Source: an uncultured Bacteroidales bacterium
GTDB lineage: Bacteria; Bacteroidota; Bacteroidia; Bacteroidales; Bacteroidaceae
Direction: 5' to 3'
DNA: 64,000 nucleotides
Assembly (NCBI GenBank): GCA_902798615.1
Contig: CADBXL010000013.1
Coordinates: 1 to 64,000, forward strand
Made by a program: the position numbers and the translations under genes. The notes beneath the pieces were generated by a model that was given only the letters and a program-made list of their open reading frames with translations, ran no database searches and was not told where the DNA came from. Each line of letters begins with the position of its first letter. Within the stretch, counting starts at the first letter, position 1. This document shows, one piece after another, positions 21,001 through 29,404 of this stretch.

Positions 21001-22822
21001 TATTTTTCACTTTTGTCTCTGGGATTGGGAGATAGTTTAGATAGACACCTGCCGTATCACTCAGGTATTTGACATCAAGTCTGAATTTCTCCTTCTCCAC
21101 CGTAGATGCGAGATAATACACGTTCTTCATCATCAACGGCCAGTTTCCCTGTTGAGGATTGTTTGACGTATTCTTTAGCGACTTCACAATGAGAGCCTTG
21201 TCCACATCATTTCCCTGAGAAGCAAATTCTCCCACACGATGCACCTGTCCGTTATATGTATATTCGAAGGCTACGGCAAGAACCTGATCCGTCTGGAGTG
21301 TTGATTTCAAGGAGATATAACCCAAATCACTATTGATGGTATATTCCGAAGGAGAGAGCTTACGAGCCTTCTCCAGTTTCTCATAGTCAACACCTCCGAC
21401 AAAACCAGGAATTTCATCAAGCTTAGTTGCGGTCTGATCTATATTTCGGGCATCTGCATAACTATTGACAATTGTACTATACTCGTTGTTAGCATTATTA
21501 TCCGGTACTGTACCTGTCCCACTCCAATTGGAATTTTTCGGTTCAATCTCACCAAGATCGGTAAGCGCAATAATGTTACGGGTTTCCGTTGTCTGACCAG
21601 TCTTATTCGTCACCCATATCTCCACATTGTTGATAGTGATTCCTGAAGCAATAGTCGGCAAAGTACTCATCGCCTGATCATATATGTCACGGAAAAAATG
21701 CGAGAGGAAGAAGTGACGGTTCTCCTCATAATTTGCCACATCTATCTCGAAAGGAGTGAACTGCGCCCCACCCTTACTACTAACGCTCTTTGAGTTTGAC
21801 TTCTTCTGAGACACAACCGTCTGGAGCTTGAGCTTGCCGAATTGCATATCTGTTCGCAAGCCGAAAAGGGAACTTGCTCCCGTGATGAGCGACGAGTTAC
21901 TTGGGAAGCTCACATTACCAGCCTCAACCAACTTTATAATCTCGTCTTCCTTACCCTCATACTTCAGTTTCATGTTCTGAGCATCGAAATCGAATGTGGC
22001 ATCTGTATTGTAGTTAAGGTTCATGTTCACCTTGTCTCCAACCTTACCTGTCACATTGAGGTTTATCTTCTCATCAAAATCTATGGATGTCGTGTTTCTG
22101 TTTCGTATAGGAAGAGACGGATTATCTATAGACTTGAGGGTTGCGCCAAACTTCAGTTCGGCAGTTCCCTGTGTCTTGATTCTCACTCCGCCAGGACCGA
22201 ATATCTTCTCAGCAGGTCCCAGTTCAAAGTGCATATCCGTAAAACTGAACTTATCCTTACCCTTCGTCTGATATATCTCGTCATTCTTTGAACGGAAATA
22301 ATCAGCCATTTTCTGTCTCTCTACCCACTTCTGATATTCCTGCAACGACATCATCACAGGAGCGGCAACCCACGTATTGCCCATCTTTGAACCTATAACA
22401 TAACGGTCAAGGGTATCGTTATACACAACATCCTGCTTCAGATTCTCCGGACGGTCAAGGTCTATAGTACCTTGTCTGAGATCATCGTATGTTATAGGCA
22501 TAGTACGCTGAATCTTCCATCGAGGATGCAGAAGACTATCCGGAATAGAGTCTTCCTGAATTGTTATCTGCTTCCTTATATCAGATTTACGCACTTTTGG
22601 CTTTGCCTTATCTTCATCATCAATATGGTCTTCTGGAGCACCTTGCGGACGTGTCGTATTGCTTTGTCGTCTTGCAGTCTTGTCATCCTGAGCAGACACA
22701 GTTCCCCATATCATCGTCGAGATGATGAGGAGGAGGACAAAGAACACCCACCCCCTCCCCCCTCCCATAAAGGAAGGAGAATAGTTACCTTTGCTCGATA
22801 TGTTACGACTTGTCTTTTTCAA
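15083..22822 (-). CDS. sprA: T9SS outer-membrane translocon protein SprA/Sov
   Basis: A giant exported protein of 2579 residues. SprA (Sov in Porphyromonas) forms the very large outer-membrane beta-barrel channel of the type IX secretion system. Evidence: the length, an N-terminal signal segment (about residues 28-44, ending in VSAQ), long beta-rich repeats, and family stretches such as ANIEYIEFWMLDPF and RGPYNFTTD. There is also an internal Lys/Glu-rich coiled segment (about residues 1935-2010) and a Ser/Arg/Asp-rich patch near the C-terminus. ruvA lies directly upstream, the usual neighbour in Bacteroidota. The first residues (NYSPSFMGGGRGW) are encoded by a copy of the GC-rich palindromic repeat at 22748-22777, so the signal peptide is longer than usual. 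The exported pectinases downstream are possible cargo. Confidence 0.95.
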   Translation of the reverse strand: MKKTSRNISSKGNYSPSFMGGGRGWVFFVLLLIISTMIWGTVSAQDDKTARRQSNTTRPQGAPEDHIDDEDKAKPKVRKSDIRKQITIQEDSIPDSLLHPRWKIQRTMPITYDDLRQGTIDLDRPENLKQDVVYNDTLDRYVIGSKMGNTWVAAPVMMSLQEYQKWVERQKMADYFRSKNDEIYQTKGKDKFSFTDMHFELGPAEKIFGPGGVRIKTQGTAELKFGATLKSIDNPSLPIRNRNTTSIDFDEKINLNVTGKVGDKVNMNLNYNTDATFDFDAQNMKLKYEGKEDEIIKLVEAGNVSFPSNSSLITGASSLFGLRTDMQFGKLKLQTVVSQKKSNSKSVSSKGGAQFTPFEIDVANYEENRHFFLSHFFRDIYDQAMSTLPTIASGITINNVEIWVTNKTGQTTETRNIIALTDLGEIEPKNSNWSGTGTVPDNNANNEYSTIVNSYADARNIDQTATKLDEIPGFVGGVDYEKLEKARKLSPSEYTINSDLGYISLKSTLQTDQVLAVAFEYTYNGQVHRVGEFASQGNDVDKALIVKSLKNTSNNPQQGNWPLMMKNVYYLASTVEKEKFRLDVKYLSDTAGVYLNYLPIPETKVKNTPLLQVIGADRIDNSNKPNANGYFDFVENFTVSNGRVFLPKVEPFGKSLYKYLTDNGVAAEQAEKYVYTELYDSTKTVAKQIAEKDKYMLMGQFRGTSANVISLGAYNVPQGSVTVTAGGVTLTEGSDYSVDYSAGEVTILNQSIIDAGTSINVSLESNTDYGQQRKTMFGINWEYDFTRDFQMSGTLQHLSEQSLTTKVQMGAEPLNNTMWGLNLNWKKESQWLTNILNKVPFLHVTQPSNIQLSGEFAQLIAGQASGTQDNASYIDDFESTKSGIDVSTPTSWMLSSVPSTFKESADKSGLTSGFNRARLAWYTIDPLFTRNGSTLTPSHIKSDVEQLSNHYVREVYTKEVFPNRDQSAYSGVSSTLSILNLAYYPEERGPYNFTTDLDQAGHLNNPRNAWGGMMRKLDTNDFEAANIEYIEFWMLDPFIYTRENGTASQYGGDLYFNLGDISEDVLRDGKKFYESGMPVDGSETYTKSQWGKIPTQSTVTYAFATTGGSRDKQDVGLNGLTDEEERSHTQYQDFLSFARANVTGPALDSINADPAGDNYRYFRGAELDQRKASILERYKYINNPQGNSPESNSNFDSSYKTTPDVEDINQDYTLNEYEKYYQYRVSIRPEDLVVGSNYIVDKRSATRTLKNGTRSVVDWYQFRIPIKSPDREKIGSINDLTSIRFMRMFMTNFEKPVVLRFANLDLVRGEWRVYEQNLNTNSANTAQMSVSDVNIEENGEKTPVNYVLPPGITRVVDPSQPQLTESNESAMNFIVTSMATGDAKAVYKNMMLDMRRYNNLQMFVHANALEPNVTNLQDDQLALFIRLGSDYKSNYYEYEIPLKLTAPGKYSTYSGADCRAVWPADNMLNIRLKKFTALKKARNKAKNAGLASFNAEYSIYDDDSPKNKISIMGNPTLGEVKTMVIGVRNLAGTEKSGEVWVNELRLLDPESSGGWAAQGNLNVQLSDFGSINASGKYTSEGFGGLEEGVASRSTDNFTTYSVTTNFELGKFFPEKAKVQAPLYYSVTREKTAPKFNPLDTDMELDDALEAAGSKREKDSISSIAIMKNVSTNFSLSGVRVGIATKRHPMPYDPANFTFSYSHSHNNTSGETTVYENEDDWKGAIAYSWTPVYKPFEPFRKIKNKSKYLDILKRFSLYWLPQNVSFNTDINRYRYELQERDVEDLGAENSIPATVDSRFMWNRDFSIRWDLTKNLHLNFQSATHAEVEEPYTQKDKDLYLDRFDAYKDSVVRQSLKHMGTPLDYQQSFSASYKVPLNLIPVFNWLNADANYTSNYSWQRGSQLEDGKSLGNTIGMNRQLTINTIMNLEKLYDQIPYLKKVNERFKKAVKRVPKKSNGSSKKNKEEDIKGKGNKTKDGKELAEEKKEREQKEKEEKKAEAEKKKQLALNRNRFEREVTVKADTSTVLIHGKKSKNLSVTAHNAEGKLVPVKYKVIDDNKIRIINKADSAVTMKITVVTKPKKEDQQWYKLTQSFARLLMMVRNVNFTYRNQYSMSLPGYAKSVGDVFGQNMVDTNGEDALAPGLGFAFGFVGDDYVVKAKENNWLIDTHTTTPASTNKVEDFNLRLTLEPARNLRIDLNASRTMTTNKSMQFMYGDKNTFPVNYSGQFTMTTISVKSAFEGMGSAENGFRSASFDRFCESLDGFRSRVQAQYTGRINPNEFVGVNKYSADVMVPAFLNTYAGTDGLSLFPALTKMLPNWTVRYSGLSNMTFFQNTFKSVNLNHSYKSVYAVGSYRSFLSYCSILGDQLGYIMDGTSGTDVPVLNSRFDVSQVSINEAFSPLLGVDVTMRNNMTLKLEYRTTRVLTLSMTSRQINETLSKDFVIGCGYKINDFSFSGRNRRLVKSGSSRGSGKDSSRDDEDRNKSKSSSKNSKSFNHDMNLRLDLSLRNQAAINRDIQKGMSSASSGNKAFKLSFSADYTISKLLTMSFFYDSQTNTPLLTSSSYPTTTHDFGLAMKFSLTR

Positions 22823-22895
22823 TTACGATTTACAATTTGCCCTTTTGATTTGAAATACCGTCTAAGTTTCTCCCCCTCGGGGAAGAAGGAACTGG

Positions 22896-23525
22896 CTACT
22901 TTATCAACTTCAAAGCCTGCTTTATAACCTGAGCAACAGGAAGTTCAGGATGAGCCTTGAGAATCTCCATAACAACCTTCTGACTTGGAGCTGGCGAGAA
23001 GCCAAGCATCGTAAGAGCACCTACAGCCTCGTCGCGCACCTCATTCTGCTCTGCAGAGAGAACTGGCATACCAGCAGCCGCAGCACTTGACTGCAAATCG
23101 GCGATAAGTCCGCTTGCCGCCATCTTGTCACGTAGATCCACGATAATGCGCTGAGCCGTACGAAGGCCTATACCCTTGACAGACTTCAGCATCTTCTCAT
23201 TACCAGAGGATATGACATTAACCAATTCCGTCGGAGTAGTAGCAGAAAGTATCATACGGGCAGTATTGCTGCCTACCCCACTAACGGTTATCAGCATTCT
23301 GTACAGTTCCCTCTCCTGCTTGTTGGCAAAACCATAGAGGGTGTATGAGTCATCACGTCCACCAGTCATAATAGCCTCGTGGATGTATAACTTCACTTCT
23401 TTCTTTGTCTGAATTGCTGTATAGGTGTTTAGCGAGATATTTATACCATAACCCACACCCGCAGCCTCGACTACCGCAAGCGTTGGGGTTACCTCCGTCA
23501 GTTCGCCTTTTATGTATTCTATCAT
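22896..23525 (-). CDS. ruvA: Holliday junction branch-migration protein RuvA
   Basis: RuvA binds the four-way junction as a tetramer and loads the RuvB motor during recombinational repair. The 209-residue protein shows the N-terminal OB fold ([20 protein letters not shown]), two helix-hairpin-helix motifs ([15 protein letters not shown] as [16 protein letters not shown], and [22 protein letters not shown]), a Ser/Ala-rich flexible linker and the C-terminal RuvB-binding domain III. It is transcribed with sprA, which starts 73 bp downstream across a GC-rich palindrome at 22865-22892. Confidence 0.96.
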   Translation of the reverse strand: MIEYIKGELTEVTPTLAVVEAAGVGYGINISLNTYTAIQTKKEVKLYIHEAIMTGGRDDSYTLYGFANKQERELYRMLITVSGVGSNTARMILSATTPTELVNVISSGNEKMLKSVKGIGLRTAQRIIVDLRDKMAASGLIADLQSSAAAAGMPVLSAEQNEVRDEAVGALTMLGFSPAPSQKVVMEILKAHPELPVAQVIKQALKLIK

Positions 23526-23692
23526 TGTTCTGTTCTTTTTTAGACTAAAGCCAAAAGTCTAAGGTCTAAAGATTTTCGCCTTTTACTTTTGCCGTTTTAT
23601 TAAATATAAATAATAACGTGCGCGCACATACAATTATTGCATAAGTAACAAAAATGAGCATTAAATATAATATTTTTTATGTTTTTCACGGA

Positions 23693-24078
23693 TAAAAAAA
23701 AACGGAGCATTCATTACTGATGCTTCGTTGTAATTATCTTTTAGAATATTTTTATCTTTAGGAAACAGTGTATCGTTTACCCTGTACTTTATTTTAATTT
23801 AACCTGTAATAACAATCTTTTTTCCTATAAAAGCTCGCACCTGATGAGCATATCATTATTAACAATTAAATTTTCTATCTTTTTACCTAATCAAGCCTTT
23901 ATCTATTAAATAGATTGGAACTTATTCTTTTGTTATCCGTTACTTGAATATAATCTTTATTACCTAGAGCAAAACATATACCCATTCGGAAAAATGCGAA
24001 GTTTCTTCACACTGGGAAATTACCTGTTTTTGTTGAAAAGCTAGTAACCCTTCCCGATTTCCGAGTGCAAAATTACTA
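23693..24078 (-). ncRNA. Candidate 0.33-0.36 kb noncoding transcript
   Basis: The ruvA upstream gap is 1.3 kb without a convincing gene. On the minus strand it holds a good promoter, TAATTTTG (24068-24075) followed by CACTCGGAAA. About 350 bases later there is a terminator-like hairpin, AACGAAGCAT (near 23724-23733) and ATGCTCCGTT (near 23701-23710), followed by a run of about nine U. In between, no ORF longer than about 25 codons looks real and the sequence is AT-rich. It does not show the conserved cores of RNase P RNA or tmRNA. It could be a small RNA, or the long leader of ruvA if the hairpin is an attenuator. Confidence 0.4.
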
Positions 24079-24291
24079 ATTGTTTACGAACACACCAAAT
24101 ATTTTTCAAAAAAAATGATTGCATTTGAAGCATTTTTGACAAAAAACAACAAATCCGATAAAAAAATGCGCGCAATTTTACATTTTTTAGCAATTTCTTT
24201 ACTAAAAAACGACAAAAAATTCAAGTCGTAAAAAATTATTTCCCATCCAATTGGCAGAAGTTTCATCAATTGAGAATCTGAGCTACAGCAA

Positions 24292-24434
24292 CTTCCGCTT
24301 TTCCTTCGCTCTTCCTTCGCTCTTCCTCTTCTCTTCCTCCTAACCAAACTCGATGAACCTCTTATTCTGTATAAGAGAAATAGCGGAGGTTCATCGAGTT
24401 TGGTTAGGAGGATCAACGGAGGAAGAACGGTTTT
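24292..24434. repeat. 11-nt periodic array 2 (13 units) with internal inverted repeat
   Basis: Thirteen contiguous 11-nt units. The left half has CCTTCGCTCTT-type units and the right half has TCAACGGAGGA-type units, which are their approximate complement. The array is therefore an inverted pair of tandem runs. A perfect 27-bp inverted repeat is embedded: arms 24335-24361 and 24386-24412, with a 24-nt spacer. Confidence 0.8.
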
Positions 24435-24589
24435 TCATGCTACTTTACTCCTATCCAGATTCGTATAAACACTATTACTATGTGGAGATTTCAAAGGAAC
24501 AAGGCAGAAATAAGGACATAAATAGCGTTCTGAACCTCTCCTTTTATTAAAAAGCACGCACATACGCGCTCAAAACACAAAAAATCACA

Positions 24590-24819
24590 AAATATTTTGT
24601 CATTCTGAAATAAAATATTAACTTTGCACGCACAAAAATCGAGATGTGCCACCGTTTTAGGTTGACACTCATTATTTTAATGAGTACGAGGAAGTTTCCA
24701 CGTTGTACTCAAAAAAATGGTAACAAGAACAGGTTCGGGGTATTGGCCGTCTGTAGAAATAGTATAAAAAAAAGACACGAGCCTCCCGACAAAACAAGAA
24801 TGTGTAAAACAGAAAAGAC
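24590..24819 (+). promoter_or_regulatory. Promoter and 190-nt leader of the 209-aa exported protein
   Basis: TAACTTTG at 24619-24626, inside TATTAACTTTGCAC, matches the Bacteroidota -7 element, with TTTTGTC about 25 bases upstream. The same TATTAACTTTGCAC string recurs at 25578 before the pectinesterase gene. The leader of about 190 nt contains CACTCATTATTTTAATGAGT, a perfect 8-bp hairpin with a 4-nt loop. Confidence 0.65.
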
Positions 24820-25449
24820 ATGAAAAAGTATGCTATTATTTTCTTTTTGATTTGTGTAAACTCAGCATTCGCACAAGTCATTCCGGATAGTATTGATCTG
24901 AGAAGCAATTCCTATTGTGCCGTATTTGACAATACAACTCCAGCAAGGGACAAATATCTGATTGCGAAGAAGTGGTTTGCATCTAACTTACAGAACTACA
25001 GGGACATCATAGTAAGTGAAGATGCTCGTAATTGCAAGATAGTTCTAAAGCCTCTGGTGCTTTACAAAGCCGACAGCTATTCCAGATGCTACCTATCTAC
25101 AGAACTGACTTTTGAATGTGACAGAAACAAGTTCTGCGTGAAATTCGACAAAGTGAAGAGAAGAGCCGCATTCAGCACAATGGCAAACATCGAGAGTGCC
25201 GATACGGTATATCAGCAGAGCAAGTTGACAGCAGACATCGAGATTAACAAGTTTCACAGATACAAGATGCTGAAAGCAAAGGATGCGCCAACACCAGATG
25301 AGCTGAAAGAGATAAGGTCATGCGCTTACCTTGACAACTATACAGAAGATGCTCTACGCAAGGAAAACATGGTTTACTACCATGAGTTGCAAAATATAGT
25401 TGCAGAAATAGTAAATAAGCTGAAAATGACCATAGATGAGAACAAATAG
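24820..25449 (+). CDS. Exported protein, DUF4468-like
   Basis: A 209-residue protein with a clear signal peptide (1-18, ending in SAFAQ). The body starts with a short acidic linker and then a region that resembles DUF4468 (TBP-like fold): the sequence RDKYLIAKKWFASNL followed by IVSEDARNCKIVLKPLV. The C-terminal third is charged and helical. The mature protein is small and lacks a C-terminal sorting domain, so it is probably periplasmic. Function unknown. It has its own promoter and terminator, so it is a single-gene unit. The family call is tentative. Confidence 0.65.
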   Translation: MKKYAIIFFLICVNSAFAQVIPDSIDLRSNSYCAVFDNTTPARDKYLIAKKWFASNLQNYRDIIVSEDARNCKIVLKPLVLYKADSYSRCYLSTELTFECDRNKFCVKFDKVKRRAAFSTMANIESADTVYQQSKLTADIEINKFHRYKMLKAKDAPTPDELKEIRSCAYLDNYTEDALRKENMVYYHELQNIVAEIVNKLKMTIDENK

Positions 25450-25463
25450 CACAAGATAACAAC

Positions 25464-25507
25464 TCAAAAAAAACGGAGGAAGAGTAAGAATCTTCTTCCG
25501 TTTTTTA
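25464..25507 (+). terminator. Terminator after the 209-aa gene
   Basis: The stem AAACGGAGGAAGA (25471-25483) and TCTTCTTCCGTTT (25491-25503) matches at 12 of 13 positions and is followed by a T-run. It starts 22 bp after the stop codon. Confidence 0.85.
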
Positions 25508-25559
25508 CATTATTTACAAAAAATCCTACACATTTTTCCATTTTTTATAGAAAACACGC

Positions 25560-25639
25560 GGTAATACAAAAAAAAATATTAACTTTGCACACAGACTTAG
25601 CCAAAACAATATCATAAATAATAATTTAAAAAATTAACT
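25560..25639 (+). promoter_or_regulatory. Promoter of the pectinesterase gene
   Basis: TAACTTTG at 25580-25587 lies in TATTAACTTTGCACAC, nearly identical to the promoter at 24619. The leader is about 50 nt and AT-rich, without a Shine-Dalgarno. Confidence 0.7.
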
Positions 25640-28600
25640 ATGAGAAAAATTTACACTTTTCTTGCGTTATGCCTCATCTTTATAGGTGCGACATCAGCGA
25701 TGGCCGCAGACGGAAGGACTTTCAAAGACTTTGAAATTAATCTGGTTACGACTTCTGCTCCTACTCTTCCCGAAGGCGTTACACAGATCAGCTATCCAAG
25801 TTACGGCGTAAACTATCGTAATGGTGATAACCATGGTACTTCATGGTATGCAATCCAGTTCGATGTAGATGGTCCAGTCAAGATTACTCTTGGCGGATGT
25901 GAATATGCCAAAGATAACTATCAATGGGTAGATGGTCATATAGAAGATGCTGCAGGAAATGTCCTTTGCGAAAATGTAGGCATTTGTGCTGCAGGATGTA
26001 AAGGTTCTGCTTCTTATGAATATAAGGGTGGTGCTAATACTCTCAAAGTATATTGTGGTGAGTATTGCCCGTATGTTAAGGTTGAGAAGATTGATGCTTC
26101 TGCTGAACCAAAGCCTTTCGGCTTCAATATTAATTTGGTTACGACTTCTGCTCCTGCTCTTCCTGATGGTGTCACACAGATCAGCTATCCAAGTAATGGC
26201 GTAAACTATCGCAACGGTGATAACCATGGTACTTCATGGTATGCAATCCAGTTTGATGTACCTGGTCCAGTAAAGATTACTCTTGGTGGATGCCAGTACA
26301 TCAAAGATGGCTATGAGGGCTATGTAACAGATGATAAAGGCGCAAAGCTCGGTGACTTGAAGAACAAGACCGAGAAGTGCTATCATGAAGATGGAAGTGC
26401 TGCTACATTCGAATATAAGGGTGGAGCTAATACTCTTAAAGTATATTGCGGTCAGTACTGCCCTATTCTCAAGGTTGAGGCTATCGAGGCAACTGATCCT
26501 ACCGTAAAGGAAAAAACTCTATATAAGACTAGATTCCAGGATTGGGATGCTGTTAAGGTAAGCGATACAGAGACAACTATAAAGAAGACCACAACAGATG
26601 GTCAGGAACTTACATTCTCATTGAGTGAGACTGAGGTAACCCCAACAGGAACACAAGCTAAGTTCACAAACGAGTGCATCACAGAAGGCTACCTGATGGC
26701 AGCAAAGACTGCTACTCCATATATCAAGACTTCAACTCTCGCTAACGTTACAAGTGTTAAATTTGTTCACGCAGCAACTGGCAGTAATCGCGGATGGGGT
26801 CTCAAAGTAAAGGGTGATGGTGATGCTGACTGGGTAACTCTTTCTAGTGAGCCTACCTTAGAGCAAGGCAAAGAGGTAGAAGTCAAGGTTAAGCGTACTA
26901 ACGTTCAGCTTTGGTTCTACAACCTTAACCCAGATCAAAATGCCTATATGACATCTCTTGAGATCAAGGGTAATGTGAAGGTTGAGCCTCGCAATTTCGA
27001 GGATTTCAAGGTTGATTTCCGCACAAATCCTTATACAGTTGTTGCTCCTAAGGATGGTCTTCCAAATGGCGTAACATTCGATGGTGGTACATTCCACGAT
27101 AAACAGCATGGTTACAGCAGTGTTAAGATGACAGTACCAGTTGATGGTCCTGTTAAGTTCACTATCGGTACTAGCGCATACACACAGCAGGCAACTGTAA
27201 GTATTGACGGAGGTGAACCTACCGCAATTGAGACATCGGGCTCAACTGACGACGAATTTGGTAAATACACCAAGAACGTTGTATATACTTACAATGAGGA
27301 AAAGGCTGCAACTCTCACATTCGACCTTGGCAAATACTGTCCTTACTTCTTCGCAGAGGCATGTGACCAAATCCCATATGTATCTGTTACCTACTATAAT
27401 ACAAATGGTAAGGCTATTGGTGAAGAAACAGTTATCGGCAACTCAGAACTCAAGTTCAAGTATTCAGCTGCTGATGTAACAGTTCCTGAAGGTCAGGCTT
27501 TCCGTGGCTGGTTTAATGGCAAATCTGTATCAGCTAAGAAGGTTAAGGAGGGTATTGCTCTCGCAGAGGACATCAAGCTCTACGCAAAGGCTACTCCTAT
27601 CGAGGTTGCAAAACTTGGCGCAATATTCAACTATCCTCTAAACAATCCTTCTTTCTATCCTGAGGATCATGAGTTGTTCAACACAACAGGTGTATGGCAT
27701 GGTAAGGATCATGGTTTTGTATTCACGCTTTCACAGAACTTCAGCGTAGATGTTGCAGGTAATGCAGTTCTCGTATTGACAACATGCAAATATCCTGAAA
27801 CTAAAGAAGGCGAACAGCCAAAAAAAGCTACTATTACCATAACTGATGCAGAAGGAAAGACTGTAGGTGAGCCTATCACACTTCCTATAGAGAATGCAAA
27901 TGATGGTACTACCGTTCCAGTCTCTTATAATGGTCCAGCTACGACTCTGACCGCTACAGTCACCAGTGGCAACGCTGAGGCCTACATCCACAATGTTACA
28001 GTATATAATGTAAAGGATGTTCCTACAAAGAACGAGAATGGTTACTATGAGATTGCGTCTGGTGATGCAGGTGGATTTGTCCTCGCACTTCAGGCAGCAA
28101 AGGAAGGTGACAAGATTTTCCTCCCTAACGGTACATACGACCTTGGCGAGAGAGTTCTCACTACAATCTCTGTCAACAACGTGTCTATCATCGGTGAGTC
28201 TATGGATAATACCATTATCCGCAACGCTCCTGACAAGTCAACAGAATCTATCAACAATACAGCAACTCTGGTTAACACCTCTAAGAACCTCTACATTCAG
28301 GATCTTACTATCCAGAATGCTCTTGACTACTATGCTGTAGGCGGCACAGCTCGTGCAGTATCCCTTTGGGATAAGGGTGAGAATACTATCTGCAAGAACG
28401 TGAAGATGCTCTCTTATCAGGATACTTATTACTCTAACAAGGCAAGCAAGTTCTACTGGGAGGATTGTGAGCTACATGGCTGTGTGGACTATGTATGCGG
28501 TGACGGTGATGTTGTATTCAATCGCAGCACATTCGTTAACGAGTCTCGTGCAAAGGACAAGAAGAGTGGTTCTGACGTTATCTGCGCTCCTAATACTACA

Positions 28601-29224
28601 GCGACAATCAATTGGGGATACGTATTCCTCGATTGTAAGATCTCAAGTCTGTGTAACAACTTCACATTTGCACGTTCATGGGGAGGCAAGTCAAAAGCTC
28701 AGTTCATCCGCACTCAGATTCTTGACAACTCTCTCGCTTCTTCCCGTTTCACCATCGAAGGTATGAACGTAGCAGCAGACAAGTTCAAGGAGTATGCAAC
28801 AACGAACTCTGCTGGCACCATCACTACTCCAAATAGCAACGTGATCAACTTCACCCACTCTTCTGGTAACAAGAAGTATGAGACAGTTCTTACAGACGCA
28901 GAGGCTGCACAATATACCGTGGCTAACATCTTCGGTGAGTGGGCTCCTGATAAGATTGCTGCTCAGGTAACTGACAAGGACAAGGGTAGCGTATTCCTCG
29001 TAGATGGCAAGATTACAAAAAATCGCCCTACAAGCGGTAAGTTCCGTATTGCAAACGCACGCGGCGGATTCGGTCCTATGGTCGATACTAATGTTACCAC
29101 AGCTATAGAGGCTGCTACTTTTTCAACAACAAAGAATGCTCCTAAGAAGTTCTTCAAGGACAACAAAATAGTAATCGTGAAGAACGGAAAGACATACAAT
29201 GTTGCTGGTCAGGAAGTAAAATAA
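25640..29224 (+). CDS. Secreted multidomain CE8 pectinesterase
   Basis: A 1194-residue exported protein. After the signal peptide (1-22) come two near-identical beta modules (about residues 34-150 and 162-285), sharing INLVTTSAP, GVTQISYPS and GVNYRNGDNHGTSWYAIQFD. Two more distant related modules follow (about 445-575 and 655-790), with an InlB-like repeat (VTYYNTNGKAIGEE) between them. The C-terminal domain is a carbohydrate esterase family 8 pectin methylesterase, a right-handed beta helix. It has SYQDTYYSN (first catalytic Asp, near 926), CVDYVCGDGDVVF (nucleophile Asp, near 951) and ARSW in place of the usual GRPW. The very end (IVKNGKTYNVAGQEVK) resembles short T9SS sorting tails. It removes methyl esters from pectin so that lyases such as the next gene's product can act. 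The repeated modules may bind sugar. Confidence 0.88.
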   Translation: MRKIYTFLALCLIFIGATSAMAADGRTFKDFEINLVTTSAPTLPEGVTQISYPSYGVNYRNGDNHGTSWYAIQFDVDGPVKITLGGCEYAKDNYQWVDGHIEDAAGNVLCENVGICAAGCKGSASYEYKGGANTLKVYCGEYCPYVKVEKIDASAEPKPFGFNINLVTTSAPALPDGVTQISYPSNGVNYRNGDNHGTSWYAIQFDVPGPVKITLGGCQYIKDGYEGYVTDDKGAKLGDLKNKTEKCYHEDGSAATFEYKGGANTLKVYCGQYCPILKVEAIEATDPTVKEKTLYKTRFQDWDAVKVSDTETTIKKTTTDGQELTFSLSETEVTPTGTQAKFTNECITEGYLMAAKTATPYIKTSTLANVTSVKFVHAATGSNRGWGLKVKGDGDADWVTLSSEPTLEQGKEVEVKVKRTNVQLWFYNLNPDQNAYMTSLEIKGNVKVEPRNFEDFKVDFRTNPYTVVAPKDGLPNGVTFDGGTFHDKQHGYSSVKMTVPVDGPVKFTIGTSAYTQQATVSIDGGEPTAIETSGSTDDEFGKYTKNVVYTYNEEKAATLTFDLGKYCPYFFAEACDQIPYVSVTYYNTNGKAIGEETVIGNSELKFKYSAADVTVPEGQAFRGWFNGKSVSAKKVKEGIALAEDIKLYAKATPIEVAKLGAIFNYPLNNPSFYPEDHELFNTTGVWHGKDHGFVFTLSQNFSVDVAGNAVLVLTTCKYPETKEGEQPKKATITITDAEGKTVGEPITLPIENANDGTTVPVSYNGPATTLTATVTSGNAEAYIHNVTVYNVKDVPTKNENGYYEIASGDAGGFVLALQAAKEGDKIFLPNGTYDLGERVLTTISVNNVSIIGESMDNTIIRNAPDKSTESINNTATLVNTSKNLYIQDLTIQNALDYYAVGGTARAVSLWDKGENTICKNVKMLSYQDTYYSNKASKFYWEDCELHGCVDYVCGDGDVVFNRSTFVNESRAKDKKSGSDVICAPNTTATINWGYVFLDCKISSLCNNFTFARSWGGKSKAQFIRTQILDNSLASSRFTIEGMNVAADKFKEYATTNSAGTITTPNSNVINFTHSSGNKKYETVLTDAEAAQYTVANIFGEWAPDKIAAQVTDKDKGSVFLVDGKITKNRPTSGKFRIANARGGFGPMVDTNVTTAIEAATFSTTKNAPKKFFKDNKIVIVKNGKTYNVAGQEVK

Positions 29225-29254
29225 TACAGCTATCAAGCTAAAATAACCAAACTC

Positions 29255-29292
29255 CCAAGGAGGTGTTGTCAAATCGGCAACACCTCCTTTCG
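29255..29292 (+). terminator. Terminator after the pectinesterase gene
   Basis: A perfect 12-bp stem, AAGGAGGTGTTG (29257-29268) and CAACACCTCCTT (29278-29289), is followed by a short T-run, 33 bp after the stop codon. Confidence 0.85.
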
Positions 29293-29404
29293 TATTATAC
29301 GAATTAGTGATTTCCTACGGAAATTATAAATATCATTTGAAAGTGACAGAAATTATCGTCAGAACCACAAAATTTTCAGTCTTTTTTCTTGCGAATTAAA
29401 AAAA

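Noticed and set aside
24084-24416. Minus-strand ORF of 110 codons
   Set aside because: It runs through the 11-nt array (Arg/Ser/Lys-rich translation) and AT-rich DNA, has no promoter or family resemblance, and crosses the candidate ncRNA promoter.
24292-24434. CRISPR-like array
   Set aside because: The units are 11 nt with no spacers of constant length, and there are no cas genes. The same holds for the four other arrays.
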